In this document: positions 35,681 to 44,323 of the stretch, one piece after another
Layout: every line of letters starts with the position of its first letter
Numbering within the stretch: the first letter of the stretch is position 1
From: an uncultured Porphyromonadaceae bacterium
GTDB lineage: Bacteria > Bacteroidota > Bacteroidia > Bacteroidales > Muribaculaceae
DNA length: 64,000 nt
Assembly: GCA_900555715.1 (NCBI GenBank)
Contig: USMC01000004.1
Coordinates: 36,181 to 100,180, forward strand
Direction: 5' to 3'
The notes under the pieces: generated by a model
Told to the model about the DNA's origin: nothing
What the model saw: the letters and a program-made list of their open reading frames with translations, nothing else
Database searches by the model: none
Position numbers and translations under genes: made by a program

Positions 35681-35980
35681 ATGGATGATATAATGACTAT
35701 CGTGCCCGAGAATATCGGGCTTCTTATCTGGCTTGTATGGGCTCTCGTAGGTCTGCTGGCCGCTCTTATTGTACAGCGTATTACATCGTATAAGCAGATG
35801 CTGGTGTTCAATATCATTATCGGTGTTGTCGGTGCCGTTCTCGGCGGATTTCTCTCCGTGCAGTTCATCGGAGCGACCCCGACTATGATGCTTCTTATCT
35901 CGATCCTCGGAGCCGTTTTCGGAGCCGGGATAATGCTCTGGATAGTAGCTGCACTGATGCGCCACTTTTCGAAGCGCTAA
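35681..35980 (+). CDS. GlsB/YeaQ/YmgE-like small membrane protein
   Basis: 99 residues with three hydrophobic helices (about 12-31, 40-60, 65-92). The pattern GLLIWLVWALVGLLAALIVQ ... NIIIGVVGAVLGGFL resembles the transglycosylase-associated (GlsB/YeaQ) family of stress-linked membrane proteins. Its stop overlaps by 4 bases the stop of the convergent gene on the other strand. Similarity is moderate. Confidence 0.65.
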   Translation: MDDIMTIVPENIGLLIWLVWALVGLLAALIVQRITSYKQMLVFNIIIGVVGAVLGGFLSVQFIGATPTMMLLISILGAVFGAGIMLWIVAALMRHFSKR

Positions 35981-36417
35981 AAGATTCTGAAACTGATTCC
36001 TAAACCGAGGTAAGGCTGCGGACCGCGTGGGGTGATTCCGTAGCCTGCCTGAATGCCTATGCTCCAGCGCCGCAGGCTTTCGGCGCGACGGGGCAGGGGA
36101 GCGAATGTTTCTGTCCTGACGAATACGAGGCTGTCGAGGCGCGGACGGTAGCCGCTGACGTATGCTGTGTAGCTGCTGTCGGCATAGACAGCCTGCTGGA
36201 GCGGAATTTCAACATCTGCGCTGTCGTCCGACCCCGTCAGCGGAAGGCGCTCCGCCGTTGTGCCTCGGGTGTGGATTACCATCACCTCCGGCCGCACTAT
36301 CCTGACCGTATCACGTCTGACGAGTGTTACTTCGCGCATTTCCCTGTTTCTTATGCCGGTAGTGTATGCGCCTGCCAGACTCAGCAGCCACAGCACGATA
36401 TACACCAGCCTTTTCAT
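35977..36417 (-). CDS. DUF6808-like protein with N-terminal membrane helix
   Basis: 146 residues from the ATG at 36417 (MKRLVYIVLWLLSLAGAY), which overlaps the amidase stop by 4 bases. Upstream in-frame codons would put a very basic stretch before the helix, so this start is preferred. A single helix is followed by a charged segment and a C-terminal part (RWSIGIQAGYGITPRGPQPYLGLGISFRIF) that ends like a short beta-barrel or lysis-accessory protein. Small proteins of this kind accompany amidases in Bacteroidales prophages. Family assignment is tentative. Confidence 0.6.
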   Translation of the reverse strand: MKRLVYIVLWLLSLAGAYTTGIRNREMREVTLVRRDTVRIVRPEVMVIHTRGTTAERLPLTGSDDSADVEIPLQQAVYADSSYTAYVSGYRPRLDSLVFVRTETFAPLPRRAESLRRWSIGIQAGYGITPRGPQPYLGLGISFRIF

Positions 36418-36998
36418 AGCCCGAAATATCTGCACAGAGCCTCTTCGTGGAGTTCGGCGATGGTGCTGATGCCTTCTTCGCTGAGAAGAAAACCGGCGTC
36501 GGCTCTGTTGTCGTGGAACATGTTTTCGGTCAGCACCGCCGGGCATAGGCTGTCGCGGCATATTGCCAGATTTGCGCGATGAAATCCCTCTGGAGGCGTA
36601 TAGCGGTCGCCGAGCAGATTCCGTTTTACGGCGCTTTCATAGAGCAGACGCGCGAGTCTTTGTGAATTTTCAGAAGCCGCCGGAGCGACAAATGCGCTCC
36701 AGCCCGATGCCGTCCCCCACGATGAGCCGTCGCCTGAAGCATTGGAGTGCAGAGAGACAAGAACTGACGAACGGTTGCCGCGGTATATGGCATTTGCCCT
36801 AAGGCAGCGTTCGCGAAGGCTTATGTCGCTTTCTTCCGGCACGAGTATGTCTGTGCCTATACCCTTTTCATTGAGCATTGCGGCAAGCCGGCGTGCTGCC
36901 GCGCGTGTCCATTTCCATTCTTGCAGAAGCCGGTCGGGACTGCATTTGCCGGCAGTGTCGCTGCCGTGACCGTTGTCGATGATTACGTGTGGTTTCAT
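36414..36998 (-). CDS. N-acetylmuramoyl-L-alanine amidase (Amidase_3 type)
   Basis: 194 residues from the ATG at 36998 (MKPHVIIDNGHG). Zinc-site residues fit Amidase_3: His in DNGHG, Glu in LLQEW, His in VSLHSNA and the catalytic Glu in LTENMF. It lacks a signal peptide and wall-binding domain, as expected for a phage endolysin working with a partner. It cleaves the bond between MurNAc and L-Ala. An alternative start at 37049 is upstream of the likely -7 box (37018-37025). Confidence 0.85.
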   Translation of the reverse strand: MKPHVIIDNGHGSDTAGKCSPDRLLQEWKWTRAAARRLAAMLNEKGIGTDILVPEESDISLRERCLRANAIYRGNRSSVLVSLHSNASGDGSSWGTASGWSAFVAPAASENSQRLARLLYESAVKRNLLGDRYTPPEGFHRANLAICRDSLCPAVLTENMFHDNRADAGFLLSEEGISTIAELHEEALCRYFGL

Positions 36999-37017
36999 AG
37001 AAAAATCAATAGCATCG

Positions 37018-37025
37018 CAAAAGTA
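37018..37025 (-). promoter_or_regulatory. Possible -7 element of the amidase promoter
   Basis: On the - strand the sequence is TACTTTTG, a TAnnTTTG match 19 bases before the amidase ATG. No clear -33 TTTG is seen at the right distance. Confidence 0.4.
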
Positions 37026-37141
37026 TACTCGTTCAGGAACCGTCGGCATTCATTGATGCCGTCTAACGTATTTTAATAATCCAAAACGACCTGAATGTTG
37101 TTTTAGGATTAACATGATTCAACTTATTGATTTGTCCCATT

Positions 37142-38029
37142 ATGAAATCTGTCCTGAAAATATCGGCTGTCTTGATTCTGCTTATATTGAGCTGGCAGAA
37201 ATCAGCTGCGGACGGCGCTGTCGCTCCGGCGACTGTGGACGCTGTCATATACGGACAGCCGCGGATCGACATTCCGGCTTTACCTTCGGTCGCCGATGCT
37301 GTGATAGAGATGTCTTTTTCGGAAGTTTTGCCTCCGCTGTCAAAAGGCATAATGCCGAATATTTATGAAATGCCTTATTCAATGACCGCCGACTATCCGC
37401 AGTGGAATCGCCTGTGGGTCAATACTGCTGTCCTGACCGGTGCTTTTGTAGGCTCTCTTGTCGTACTCAACACACTGCCGGACGATGCTACATCCTGGAA
37501 TCGTGCCGCACTGCAGAAAACGCCGCCTTTCAAGCGATGGTATAAGCACGTCATCAAGGAAGGTCCTGAGTTCGACAGCGACAATCCCGTTTTCAATTTT
37601 GTTCTTCATCCTTATGCCGGAGCCGCATATTTCATGGCGGCGCGCAGCTGCGGATTCAATTTCTGGCGGTCGTTTCTATATTGTTCGCTGATTTCGAACG
37701 TAGCATGGGAATTCGGAATTGAGGCTTTTATGGAACGTCCTTCATACCAGGATCTTGTCATAACACCGCTTGTCGGAAGCATCATCGGTGAACTGTTCTA
37801 CAAGGCGAAGCGCGAGATTGTCGGCAACGGCTACACCCTCTGCGGCTCCCAGGTTTTCGGCAATGTCGTTGTCTTCTTTATCGACCCTGTCAATGAAGTC
37901 ATCAACCTCTTTCGCGGAAGCGACACGCGCAGGCTTCATCTGGGACGGCGGACACCGACGGTCTCATCCGCTTTCGTTCCACAGGTAAGTAAAGGTTCGT
38001 TCGGCTTCACGCTAATGTGTACTTTCTGA
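37142..38029 (+). CDS. DUF3943-family membrane-associated protein
   Basis: 295 residues; the ATG at 37142 directly precedes a signal-like helix (VLKISAVLILLILSW). The core includes FNFVLHPYAGAAYFMAARSCGFNFWRSFLYCSLISNVAWEFGIEAFMERPSYQDLVITP, matching DUF3943, whose members contain conserved His, Glu and Pro and may be membrane enzymes. A second hydrophobic stretch covers about residues 85-105. Function unknown. It is divergent from the amidase gene. Confidence 0.75.
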   Translation: MKSVLKISAVLILLILSWQKSAADGAVAPATVDAVIYGQPRIDIPALPSVADAVIEMSFSEVLPPLSKGIMPNIYEMPYSMTADYPQWNRLWVNTAVLTGAFVGSLVVLNTLPDDATSWNRAALQKTPPFKRWYKHVIKEGPEFDSDNPVFNFVLHPYAGAAYFMAARSCGFNFWRSFLYCSLISNVAWEFGIEAFMERPSYQDLVITPLVGSIIGELFYKAKREIVGNGYTLCGSQVFGNVVVFFIDPVNEVINLFRGSDTRRLHLGRRTPTVSSAFVPQVSKGSFGFTLMCTF

Positions 38030-38090
38030 TTACAAAACAGGTACAATGTTGACACATAGTTGTAGAAAAGCGCATCCAAGCTGTTTTATG

Positions 38091-38122
38091 CTTGCAAACA
38101 ATGTTGCAAATGGCTAATTTCG
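38091..38122 (+). promoter_or_regulatory. Weak promoter candidate for the serine-hydrolase gene
   Basis: CTTG at 38091-38094 and TAATTTCG at 38115-38122, 20 bases apart, each differ from the -33/-7 consensus at one base. No other candidate is seen in the 145-base gap. Confidence 0.35.
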
Positions 38123-38174
38123 CAGCGCAATGGAACAACTTAACTTCATCAATATGCAAAGCAGCATCCGCACT

Positions 38175-39398
38175 ATGCGTCGTTATTTTGTGTCAATGCT
38201 TCTGATAGCCATAATCATAGCAACTTATAGCTGTGGAGGCGGAAATGTCGACTCTGTACCTCGTAACGAAATCACGGCGCCGCTCGATTCCTTGTTCACC
38301 AGTCTATTCCCGGCGAAAGATGCCCCGGGTGCTTATGTGATTGTCTACAGCGACGACACTCTGCTGTACGCCCGTGGTTTCGGGCTGGCGCGGCTCGGCG
38401 ACAGGCAGCCGATGACCGACACCACAATGATGAATATATGTTCGGCGACAAAAACATTCGTTGCTGCCGGAATTATGAAACTTATCGTTGAGAACGGACA
38501 CCTGTCACTCGACCAGCCGATCTCCGATTTCTTCCCGCAGCTCAATAAAGACGTCTTTAGCCGAATAACAATACGGAACGTCTTTACTCATAGTACGGGA
38601 TTGCCCGACTTGCGGCCATCCGACGAAAAAGAGTGGCTCGCATATTCTGCGAAATATCCCAACACCCAGTTCACCCATCTCGATGACTACAGACTTTATG
38701 CACGCGGTGAGGAAGTGACCCGCTTTATCGAGAAGCTCGATACTCTTGCCTATGAACCCGGCACCCGCTTCGAGTATCTGAATCCGCCTTACGTCCTGCT
38801 GGCTAATATAATAGAGAACGCTACCGGCGTGCCTTTCGCGAAATGGCTGAGAAAGAATGTGATGGAACCGGCGGGAATCAAAGACGCACTTTTCCACCCC
38901 GGAGGAGAACCTGAATGGCTTGCCCATGGCTACAGGCAGTCTTCAGGAACGGGCACAGAAAAGTATTACAGCACTTCCGACGGAGGATGGGAAGAATACG
39001 ACTACGGCGAGGCGCCTTTCTTTGCCAGCAGTGCCGATAACGGACTCTATATCACTCCGCGCGAGTTCCGCCGCTGGGTCAACGCTCTGTACAGCGGCAA
39101 GGTGATAAGTTCCGCATCGCTCGACACGTTGAATACTGTGCAGATCGCCACACACCTCAGCAACCTTGACATTCAGTATGGTTTAGGACTTTTCATTCAG
39201 ACGCGCCCAGGAATGCCGAAGAAAGTGTTCCACAGCACATCGAACGGCGGTTTTTCAATTTATGAGGGTGGTTTCCCTGACAGAAAACTGTTCTATGCCA
39301 TCTTCGCCAACCGTGCCGACTGGAACCGTCTGGATGTCGCTCGCAAGGTCGACAGCATCTTTGAATCCGTCGGTTGGATTGGACCGGATCAGAACTGA
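38175..39398 (+). CDS. Beta-lactamase-fold serine hydrolase lipoprotein
   Basis: 407 residues from the ATG at 38175, giving a lipoprotein signal (MLLIAIIIATYSC, Cys20). The nucleophile motif is S90-A-T-K93; the second motif reads YLN (in FEYLNPPYVLL) and the third HSTSNGG near residue 340. This is the class C beta-lactamase/esterase group, which includes D-Ala-D-Ala carboxypeptidases and esterases. The natural substrate is unclear. In-frame ATGs at 38130 and 38154 lie too close to the promoter. The end overlaps the convergent MBOAT gene by 10 bases. Confidence 0.88.
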   Translation: MRRYFVSMLLIAIIIATYSCGGGNVDSVPRNEITAPLDSLFTSLFPAKDAPGAYVIVYSDDTLLYARGFGLARLGDRQPMTDTTMMNICSATKTFVAAGIMKLIVENGHLSLDQPISDFFPQLNKDVFSRITIRNVFTHSTGLPDLRPSDEKEWLAYSAKYPNTQFTHLDDYRLYARGEEVTRFIEKLDTLAYEPGTRFEYLNPPYVLLANIIENATGVPFAKWLRKNVMEPAGIKDALFHPGGEPEWLAHGYRQSSGTGTEKYYSTSDGGWEEYDYGEAPFFASSADNGLYITPREFRRWVNALYSGKVISSASLDTLNTVQIATHLSNLDIQYGLGLFIQTRPGMPKKVFHSTSNGGFSIYEGGFPDRKLFYAIFANRADWNRLDVARKVDSIFESVGWIGPDQN

Positions 39399-40858
39399 AA
39401 GTAGATGAACGGCGTCACGTTCTCGCTGCGCAGTTCAAGGACCAGCTGGACGACGACAATGAAGATAAGCAGTTTCAGCACCCACGGCGAGCGCACAAAC
39501 CATGCGGCGGCTTTGTCCCAGAAGCCTGTGGGAAGTGCGTGGGCAACGATAATCACAAGCATCAGAATGAGCCATAATGTGCGGGCGGAAGCGAACGGAA
39601 TGGCGTAGCTCAGCGAGAAGTCTCTGAAAACGCTGCCGAGCACCGTCAGCGAATCCTGCCAGTTGTCGGCGCGGAAAAAGACCCATAGAGCTGCCACAAA
39701 AGCCATTGTCACCGCCCACGACAGTACTCTGACGGCATAGCCGTTGCCGAGGCGCGTGAGCCAGGGCTTGCTTGCCTTGTGTACAGCCAGACCGGCGCCG
39801 TGCATGGCACCCCAAAACACGAACTTCCAGGCTGCTCCATGCCATAGACCGCCGATGAGCATAGTCGCGAAATTGTTGAGATAGGTTCGCGCAGTGCCTT
39901 TTCTGTTACCGCCTAAAGGGATATAGACATAGTCGCGCAGCCATGTCGACAGCGATATGTGCCAGCGGCGCCAGAAGTCGGTGAGATTCTGGCTCTTGTA
40001 GGGGAAATTGAAGTTCTGTGCGAGTTTGAAGCCCATTATCAGCGCTATGCCTATCGCCATATCGGAGTACCCGGAGAAGTCGCAGTAGATCTGCATCGTA
40101 TAGCCTATGATACCCATCAGGGTCTCGAAGCCTGAGTATCCGCCCGGGGTCTGGAATATGAGGTCGTTGTATTGCGCTATATAGTCGGCGATGATGGCTT
40201 TCTTGACAATGCCTAAGATGATTAGCCATAAGCCCATGTACACTTCCTTCCGCGTGGCGTGATGATTCCTGTCGATCTGCGGCAGAAAGTAATCGGCACG
40301 TACGATAGGACCGGCGACAAGAGCCGGAAAGAACGACAGAAAGAAGGCATATTCAAGCCATGTGCGTGTAGGAGCAACGCGACCTTTGTAAACGTCGATG
40401 ATGTAGCTCACCGACTGAAAGGTGTAGAACGATATTCCGACAGGCAAGATGAGGTCGAGCGGCTGGAAATTTGCCTGAACCATGGCGCTGATGTTCCACA
40501 GGAAGAAGTTGGCATATTTGAAGTAGGCGAGTATGCCCAGCGATGTAAGCAATGAAATACCTACGCACGTGCGGCGGAAAGCGCGCGAGCGTCCCGGAGC
40601 CGACATAAGGCGCGAAAGGGTCCAGTCGACGGCAGACGTCGCGCCAAGCAGAAGCACGAACACGCCGCTGCTCTTATAGTAGAAATAGAAGCTGAACGCC
40701 ACGACGAATGTGAGCATCTGCCATTTCCGGCGCCTCAGCAGTCCGTATAGCGGCATGAAGGCAAGGAACAGCGCCCAGAAGGTACCCGACGAGAAGAGCA
40801 TCGGAGCCTTCGGGTCGTAGCTCAGCAGATTCAGGATATTTTCTATGAATCCGGTCAT
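39389..40858 (-). CDS. MBOAT-family O-acyltransferase (AlgI/DltB-like)
   Basis: 489 residues from the ATG at 40858, which shares one base with the stop of the SGNH gene. About ten transmembrane helices; the family motifs WRRWHISLSTWLRDYVYIPLGG and GGLWHGAAWKF are intact, including the active-site His in LWHG. It moves acyl groups (usually acetyl) across the membrane for transfer to exported polysaccharide. It pairs with the SGNH protein encoded just before it, as AlgI does with AlgX/J. Confidence 0.93.
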   Translation of the reverse strand: MTGFIENILNLLSYDPKAPMLFSSGTFWALFLAFMPLYGLLRRRKWQMLTFVVAFSFYFYYKSSGVFVLLLGATSAVDWTLSRLMSAPGRSRAFRRTCVGISLLTSLGILAYFKYANFFLWNISAMVQANFQPLDLILPVGISFYTFQSVSYIIDVYKGRVAPTRTWLEYAFFLSFFPALVAGPIVRADYFLPQIDRNHHATRKEVYMGLWLIILGIVKKAIIADYIAQYNDLIFQTPGGYSGFETLMGIIGYTMQIYCDFSGYSDMAIGIALIMGFKLAQNFNFPYKSQNLTDFWRRWHISLSTWLRDYVYIPLGGNRKGTARTYLNNFATMLIGGLWHGAAWKFVFWGAMHGAGLAVHKASKPWLTRLGNGYAVRVLSWAVTMAFVAALWVFFRADNWQDSLTVLGSVFRDFSLSYAIPFASARTLWLILMLVIIVAHALPTGFWDKAAAWFVRSPWVLKLLIFIVVVQLVLELRSENVTPFIYFQF

Positions 40859-41652
40859 TATTTTTCGTTTGGCTGATGAACGAATATGCGCTTGGCACGC
40901 GACGACGCCTTCTCGGGGATTTCCATTCTGATGGGATGCAGGCAGTTGCCGGGCATCCAGCGGGCAACACTGTCCATCCATTGCGCCGCCGACTGCCGGG
41001 TGGGATGCGCACCGTCTTTGGAGCGGTCGAAATGCATCCCGTTGCTGACGAAGAATGTGCCGCGGGGTGTGTTGGCGCCGATGAGATCGTTGATGCCGGT
41101 GTCCGGCTTCCAGTTCGGAGGTCCTATCCAGACATAGGGTATGGTGTCGATGTCGGAGATAATCTGTTTGACGTATGCGTCGCGTTTTCTGGCGATATCG
41201 CTTACGAAGAGCTCGTTGGCGCCGAGGCTTATGAAGATGTAGTCGGGGCGGAGCTGTGCGATATACTTTTTCAGTTTGTCCGATTTACCCCATACTTCCG
41301 ATGTCGAGCTGTACCACATCACCTCGTAGAGCGTGTGGCGGTTGTGGTCGGCGTATGCCGCCATGCGTGGTCCGAGACCTTCAAGCATAGAGTCGCCGAT
41401 AAAAAGGATGGTCTTCGATGCCGTGTCGCACGGAACGGGAAATGTGACCGCTTCTGTAACGTTTTGAGCCGCAGTGCTATCTTCCTGCTCCGTGACCGGT
41501 GTTTCCGTGGGTTTGTGAAAGAGCGTGCCTGCTATCTCCGATGATTTCAGCTGATGTCCGGCTATGACGGGCATGTCGAAAGCCGACGCCGCGGCGAAAA
41601 CGGCGAAAGCCATGCATAACAGCAGCCATAGTTCTATGTAGTGTTTTTTCAT
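40858..41652 (-). CDS. SGNH/GDSL-type periplasmic O-acetyltransferase partner (DUF459-like)
   Basis: 264 residues with one N-terminal helix (about 7-25) that anchors or exports it. Catalytic features: Ser88 in FIGDSMLEG, Asn in LGANE and the Asp-x-x-His pair in KDGAHPT. It likely accepts acetyl groups from the MBOAT protein and transfers them to a cell-surface glycan. The stop and the MBOAT start share a base (TAATG), so the two are made together. Confidence 0.88.
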   Translation of the reverse strand: MKKHYIELWLLLCMAFAVFAAASAFDMPVIAGHQLKSSEIAGTLFHKPTETPVTEQEDSTAAQNVTEAVTFPVPCDTASKTILFIGDSMLEGLGPRMAAYADHNRHTLYEVMWYSSTSEVWGKSDKLKKYIAQLRPDYIFISLGANELFVSDIARKRDAYVKQIISDIDTIPYVWIGPPNWKPDTGINDLIGANTPRGTFFVSNGMHFDRSKDGAHPTRQSAAQWMDSVARWMPGNCLHPIRMEIPEKASSRAKRIFVHQPNEK

Positions 41653-41667
41653 GGTGGCAGTCGGTTT

Positions 41668-42177
41668 TCAGTAGCAAATCTGCCTGTATGAGCCGTCGCG
41701 CCCCGGTCCGACGTAATAGCGCCGTAGACCGTATCCTTTTTCTGCCGCCGGACCGCTGACGGGATGCCCGAGGAGGGAGAAAACATCGTATTCGCTTCCG
41801 CATTTAGGGCAGCGGGCATACATTGTCTCTCTGTCGATTTCTATGCGGACGTCGCGTTTTGCCTCTACGGGACATGACAGGTCGTATGCCTTCGGTTCGC
41901 CAAGGACGTCGCCGACAAGAAGCACTCCTCCGAAGCCTGTTGCCGAGAAGGCGGTGTAGGGAAAATTCGACGGAATGCGTTGTTCGAGAATAAAACGGTT
42001 GTAGTCCATCGCGCCGGCTGCTCCATAGACATTCCACTGTGCTATTGTCGGAAAAACAATATTGACAGGCAGCACGGGGATGCGGTCGTCGTCGAGGTGA
42101 TGGCATGATGCGGCGAAGCACAGAAATGCCGCGGACAGGGCGACCGCGGCAATCTTGTTTATTGCAGCTCTCATCAT
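41668..42177 (-). CDS. Rieske-fold-like lipoprotein lacking the usual histidine ligands
   Basis: 169 residues with a lipobox (FAASC, Cys25). The C-terminal half follows a Rieske [2Fe-2S] pattern: SCPVE at 101-105 where a Rieske protein has C-T-H, and CPKCGSEYDV at 123-132 where one expects C-P-C-H-G-S-x-F, then GHPVSGPA and LRRYYV. Both ligand histidines are absent; Cys102, Cys123 and Cys126 remain. It may bind a different metal or simply keep the fold. It sits 15 bases before the SGNH gene. Confidence 0.6.
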   Translation of the reverse strand: MMRAAINKIAAVALSAAFLCFAASCHHLDDDRIPVLPVNIVFPTIAQWNVYGAAGAMDYNRFILEQRIPSNFPYTAFSATGFGGVLLVGDVLGEPKAYDLSCPVEAKRDVRIEIDRETMYARCPKCGSEYDVFSLLGHPVSGPAAEKGYGLRRYYVGPGRDGSYRQICY

Positions 42178-42186
42178 GGATGAAGC

Positions 42187-42597
42187 TTATGCCATTGAGG
42201 CAAAGAGGTTCCCGAAGTTGTCGACTGCTTTCTGGAGTGTCGGACCTATCAGAGGACGCAGCATCACCGGGATTTCGACGTCCATTTCGCCGTAGATTTC
42301 GGAGCCTGTGCCGTTCGGCCGGTACACGATATTTATGAACATGGGCACCGGCGAATTTTCTGCCGTGAGACGGACAAAGCCCGGCTTGCGTTCGCTCACG
42401 CGCAGAGTGATCGCTCCTACCTGCGGCGTATTGATGACGATGCTGTCGGCGGTAAATTCTACCTGTCCGAGCTTGGCTCGCTCGTCGGCAGGCAGCTCGT
42501 CGATTTTATGCTGCAGAGCGGTGAAGTCGGCGAAGCGGGCGTCGAGCTCTTCGGGAGCAAGAGCTACGACGACAGGCTTGGAACTGTATTTTGCCAT
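42187..42597 (-). CDS. SRPBCC-like (START/polyketide-cyclase fold) protein
   Basis: 136 residues without a signal peptide. The strands and the closing helix (LIGPTLQKAVDNFGNLFASMA) fit the helix-grip fold with a ligand pocket; no catalytic residues can be named. It lies between pyrE and the Rieske-like gene in the same direction. Function unknown. Confidence 0.65.
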   Translation of the reverse strand: MAKYSSKPVVVALAPEELDARFADFTALQHKIDELPADERAKLGQVEFTADSIVINTPQVGAITLRVSERKPGFVRLTAENSPVPMFINIVYRPNGTGSEIYGEMDVEIPVMLRPLIGPTLQKAVDNFGNLFASMA

Positions 42598-42624
42598 TTT
42601 ATGATTGTTGTTGACTGATTTTGA

Positions 42625-43257
42625 TTATGCATGCCATTCCGAGGGATTCTCGCGCCAGTTGTGGAGCGTTTCAAGGTCTTCTTCGGAAATATATTTTGTC
42701 TGAAGGGCGGCTTCGAGAATAGCGTTGTAGTTGCTCAGTGTCACTAAACGGACACCGGCTTTTTCGAAGTTTTCTTCTGCAACGGGGAAGCCGTAGGAGA
42801 AGAGCGCTACCATACCGATGACTTCGCATCCGGCGGCGCGGACTGCTTCGACCGCTTTGAGGGAGCTCTTGCCGGTAGACACGAGATCCTCGACTATTAT
42901 CACTTTCTGACCGGCTTTGAGATCGCCTTCTATGAGGTTCTCAAGACCATGGTCTTTGGGAGTGGAGCGGATATATGCGAACGGAACATTGAGTACGTCG
43001 GCAACAAGTGCGCCCTGTGCTATGGCGCCTGTTGCTACACCTGCTACGGCTTCTACTTCCGGGAACTGCTCAAGGATGACACGGGAGAGTTCGGTTTTGA
43101 TATAGGTGCGCACCGAGGGGTAGGACAATGTACGGCGGTTGTCGGTGTAGATGGGGGAATTCCATCCGGAAGCCCAGGTAAAGGGGTTGGCGGGCTGGAT
43201 TTTCAGAGCATTGATTGCAAGGAGCTTTTCTGCAAGCTGACGTGCGACGGTTTTCAT
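42625..43257 (-). CDS. pyrE: Orotate phosphoribosyltransferase
   Basis: 210 residues from the ATG at 43257, which follows a clear -7 box; the upstream in-frame codons belong to the leader. The PRPP loop VIIVEDLVSTGKSSL and the motif GVATGAIAQGALVADVL are characteristic. It forms OMP from orotate and PRPP in pyrimidine synthesis. Confidence 0.95.
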   Translation of the reverse strand: MKTVARQLAEKLLAINALKIQPANPFTWASGWNSPIYTDNRRTLSYPSVRTYIKTELSRVILEQFPEVEAVAGVATGAIAQGALVADVLNVPFAYIRSTPKDHGLENLIEGDLKAGQKVIIVEDLVSTGKSSLKAVEAVRAAGCEVIGMVALFSYGFPVAEENFEKAGVRLVTLSNYNAILEAALQTKYISEEDLETLHNWRENPSEWHA

Positions 43258-43284
43258 ATAGGCAAATTGTATTTTATTAAGCCG

Positions 43285-43292
43285 CAAAGATA
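43285..43292 (-). promoter_or_regulatory. -7 element of the pyrE promoter
   Basis: TATCTTTG on the - strand matches TAnnTTTG. The pyrE ATG is 28 bases downstream. The -33 box is not obvious. Confidence 0.6.
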
Positions 43293-43373
43293 CAAAAATC
43301 CTTGCCAATTCTTTAAGAATTTGCAAAATTTAGCAATTCGCTATGCCTTTGCGGCTCTCGGCTGGAAATGCTC

Positions 43374-44294
43374 TTATTGAAGCACGATTTTTGCGCGTAC
43401 CGGGAAATGATCGGACGGCGTGCGGACAACGGCCTGATTCACGTGCATTATCTCCGGAGCATCCTTGATGTTCATTGCGCCTTCGTTGCCGTCGATAGTA
43501 CGGTAGGTATCGGTAAGGACGCTGTATTTGAGCACTTTCACGTCCGGAGTCACGAAAATATGGTCAATGCGCTGGGTGGTGAAGCCGTCGGGGTGCCATG
43601 CGTTGAATGTTCCGTTGGGTGCGAACACATATTCGCTCACTTCGAATGCGTCGAGCAGGCGCTTGTCGCCGGTGATGGTGGCGTACGCCTCGCTGGTCTG
43701 GTCGACGTTGAAGTCGCCTGTGACAAATGCCGGAAGTCCGCTGCCTATCTCTTCGATTTTTGCCTTGACGAGCTTGGCGCTTTCCGTGCGGGCTACTTTG
43801 CCGACGTGGTCCATGTGAAGGTTCATGAAAATGAACTTGCGTCCCGATTGTTTATGGCGGAACTTGCCCCATGTGCAGATGCGGATGCAGGCAGCGTCCC
43901 ATCCTAAGTGAGGATACGTCGTGTCTTCTGCAAGCCAGAAATTACCCTGGTCGAGAACGTCGAACATGTCGGCGTTATAGAAGATGGCGGAATGTTCGCC
44001 GAGTTCCTTGCCGTCCTCGCGTGCCACGCCGATATACTTGTATCCCGGCAGATTGGCGAGCATATCGTCGATCTGCGGTTTCATCGCTTCCTGCGTGCCG
44101 AAGATGTCGAAGTCGCTGGTGTATGCCAGCTGCGCTACTACCTGACAGCGGCGCTGCCAGCCGTTGCCGGCTTCTACGTCAGACTGGGCGGGCATACGGA
44201 TGTTATAAGTGGCGACGTTGAATGTTACCGGTTTGGCGGCATATAAAGCGGCGGAAAAAAGTATTGCCGCAAGTGCAAGGAGGATTTTTTTCAT
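43374..44294 (-). CDS. Secreted endonuclease/exonuclease/phosphatase-family hydrolase
   Basis: 306 residues with a signal peptide (cleavage near LYA-AK). EEP-fold motifs are present: ATYNIR, FGTQEAM, FMNLHMDH, VTGDFNVD, IDHIFVT and SDHFPV, giving the metal-binding and catalytic Asp/His/Glu set. Secreted members may act on DNA, sphingomyelin or sugar phosphates. Substrate cannot be read from sequence. Confidence 0.88.
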   Translation of the reverse strand: MKKILLALAAILFSAALYAAKPVTFNVATYNIRMPAQSDVEAGNGWQRRCQVVAQLAYTSDFDIFGTQEAMKPQIDDMLANLPGYKYIGVAREDGKELGEHSAIFYNADMFDVLDQGNFWLAEDTTYPHLGWDAACIRICTWGKFRHKQSGRKFIFMNLHMDHVGKVARTESAKLVKAKIEEIGSGLPAFVTGDFNVDQTSEAYATITGDKRLLDAFEVSEYVFAPNGTFNAWHPDGFTTQRIDHIFVTPDVKVLKYSVLTDTYRTIDGNEGAMNIKDAPEIMHVNQAVVRTPSDHFPVRAKIVLQ

Positions 44295-44323
44295 GGCTTG
44301 AGTGATAAAGTATTGTCAGGGGG

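Noticed and set aside
35977..36998. A complete prophage
   Set aside because: Only the amidase and its partner are present; neighbours are ordinary chromosomal genes and no integrase or attachment site is visible.
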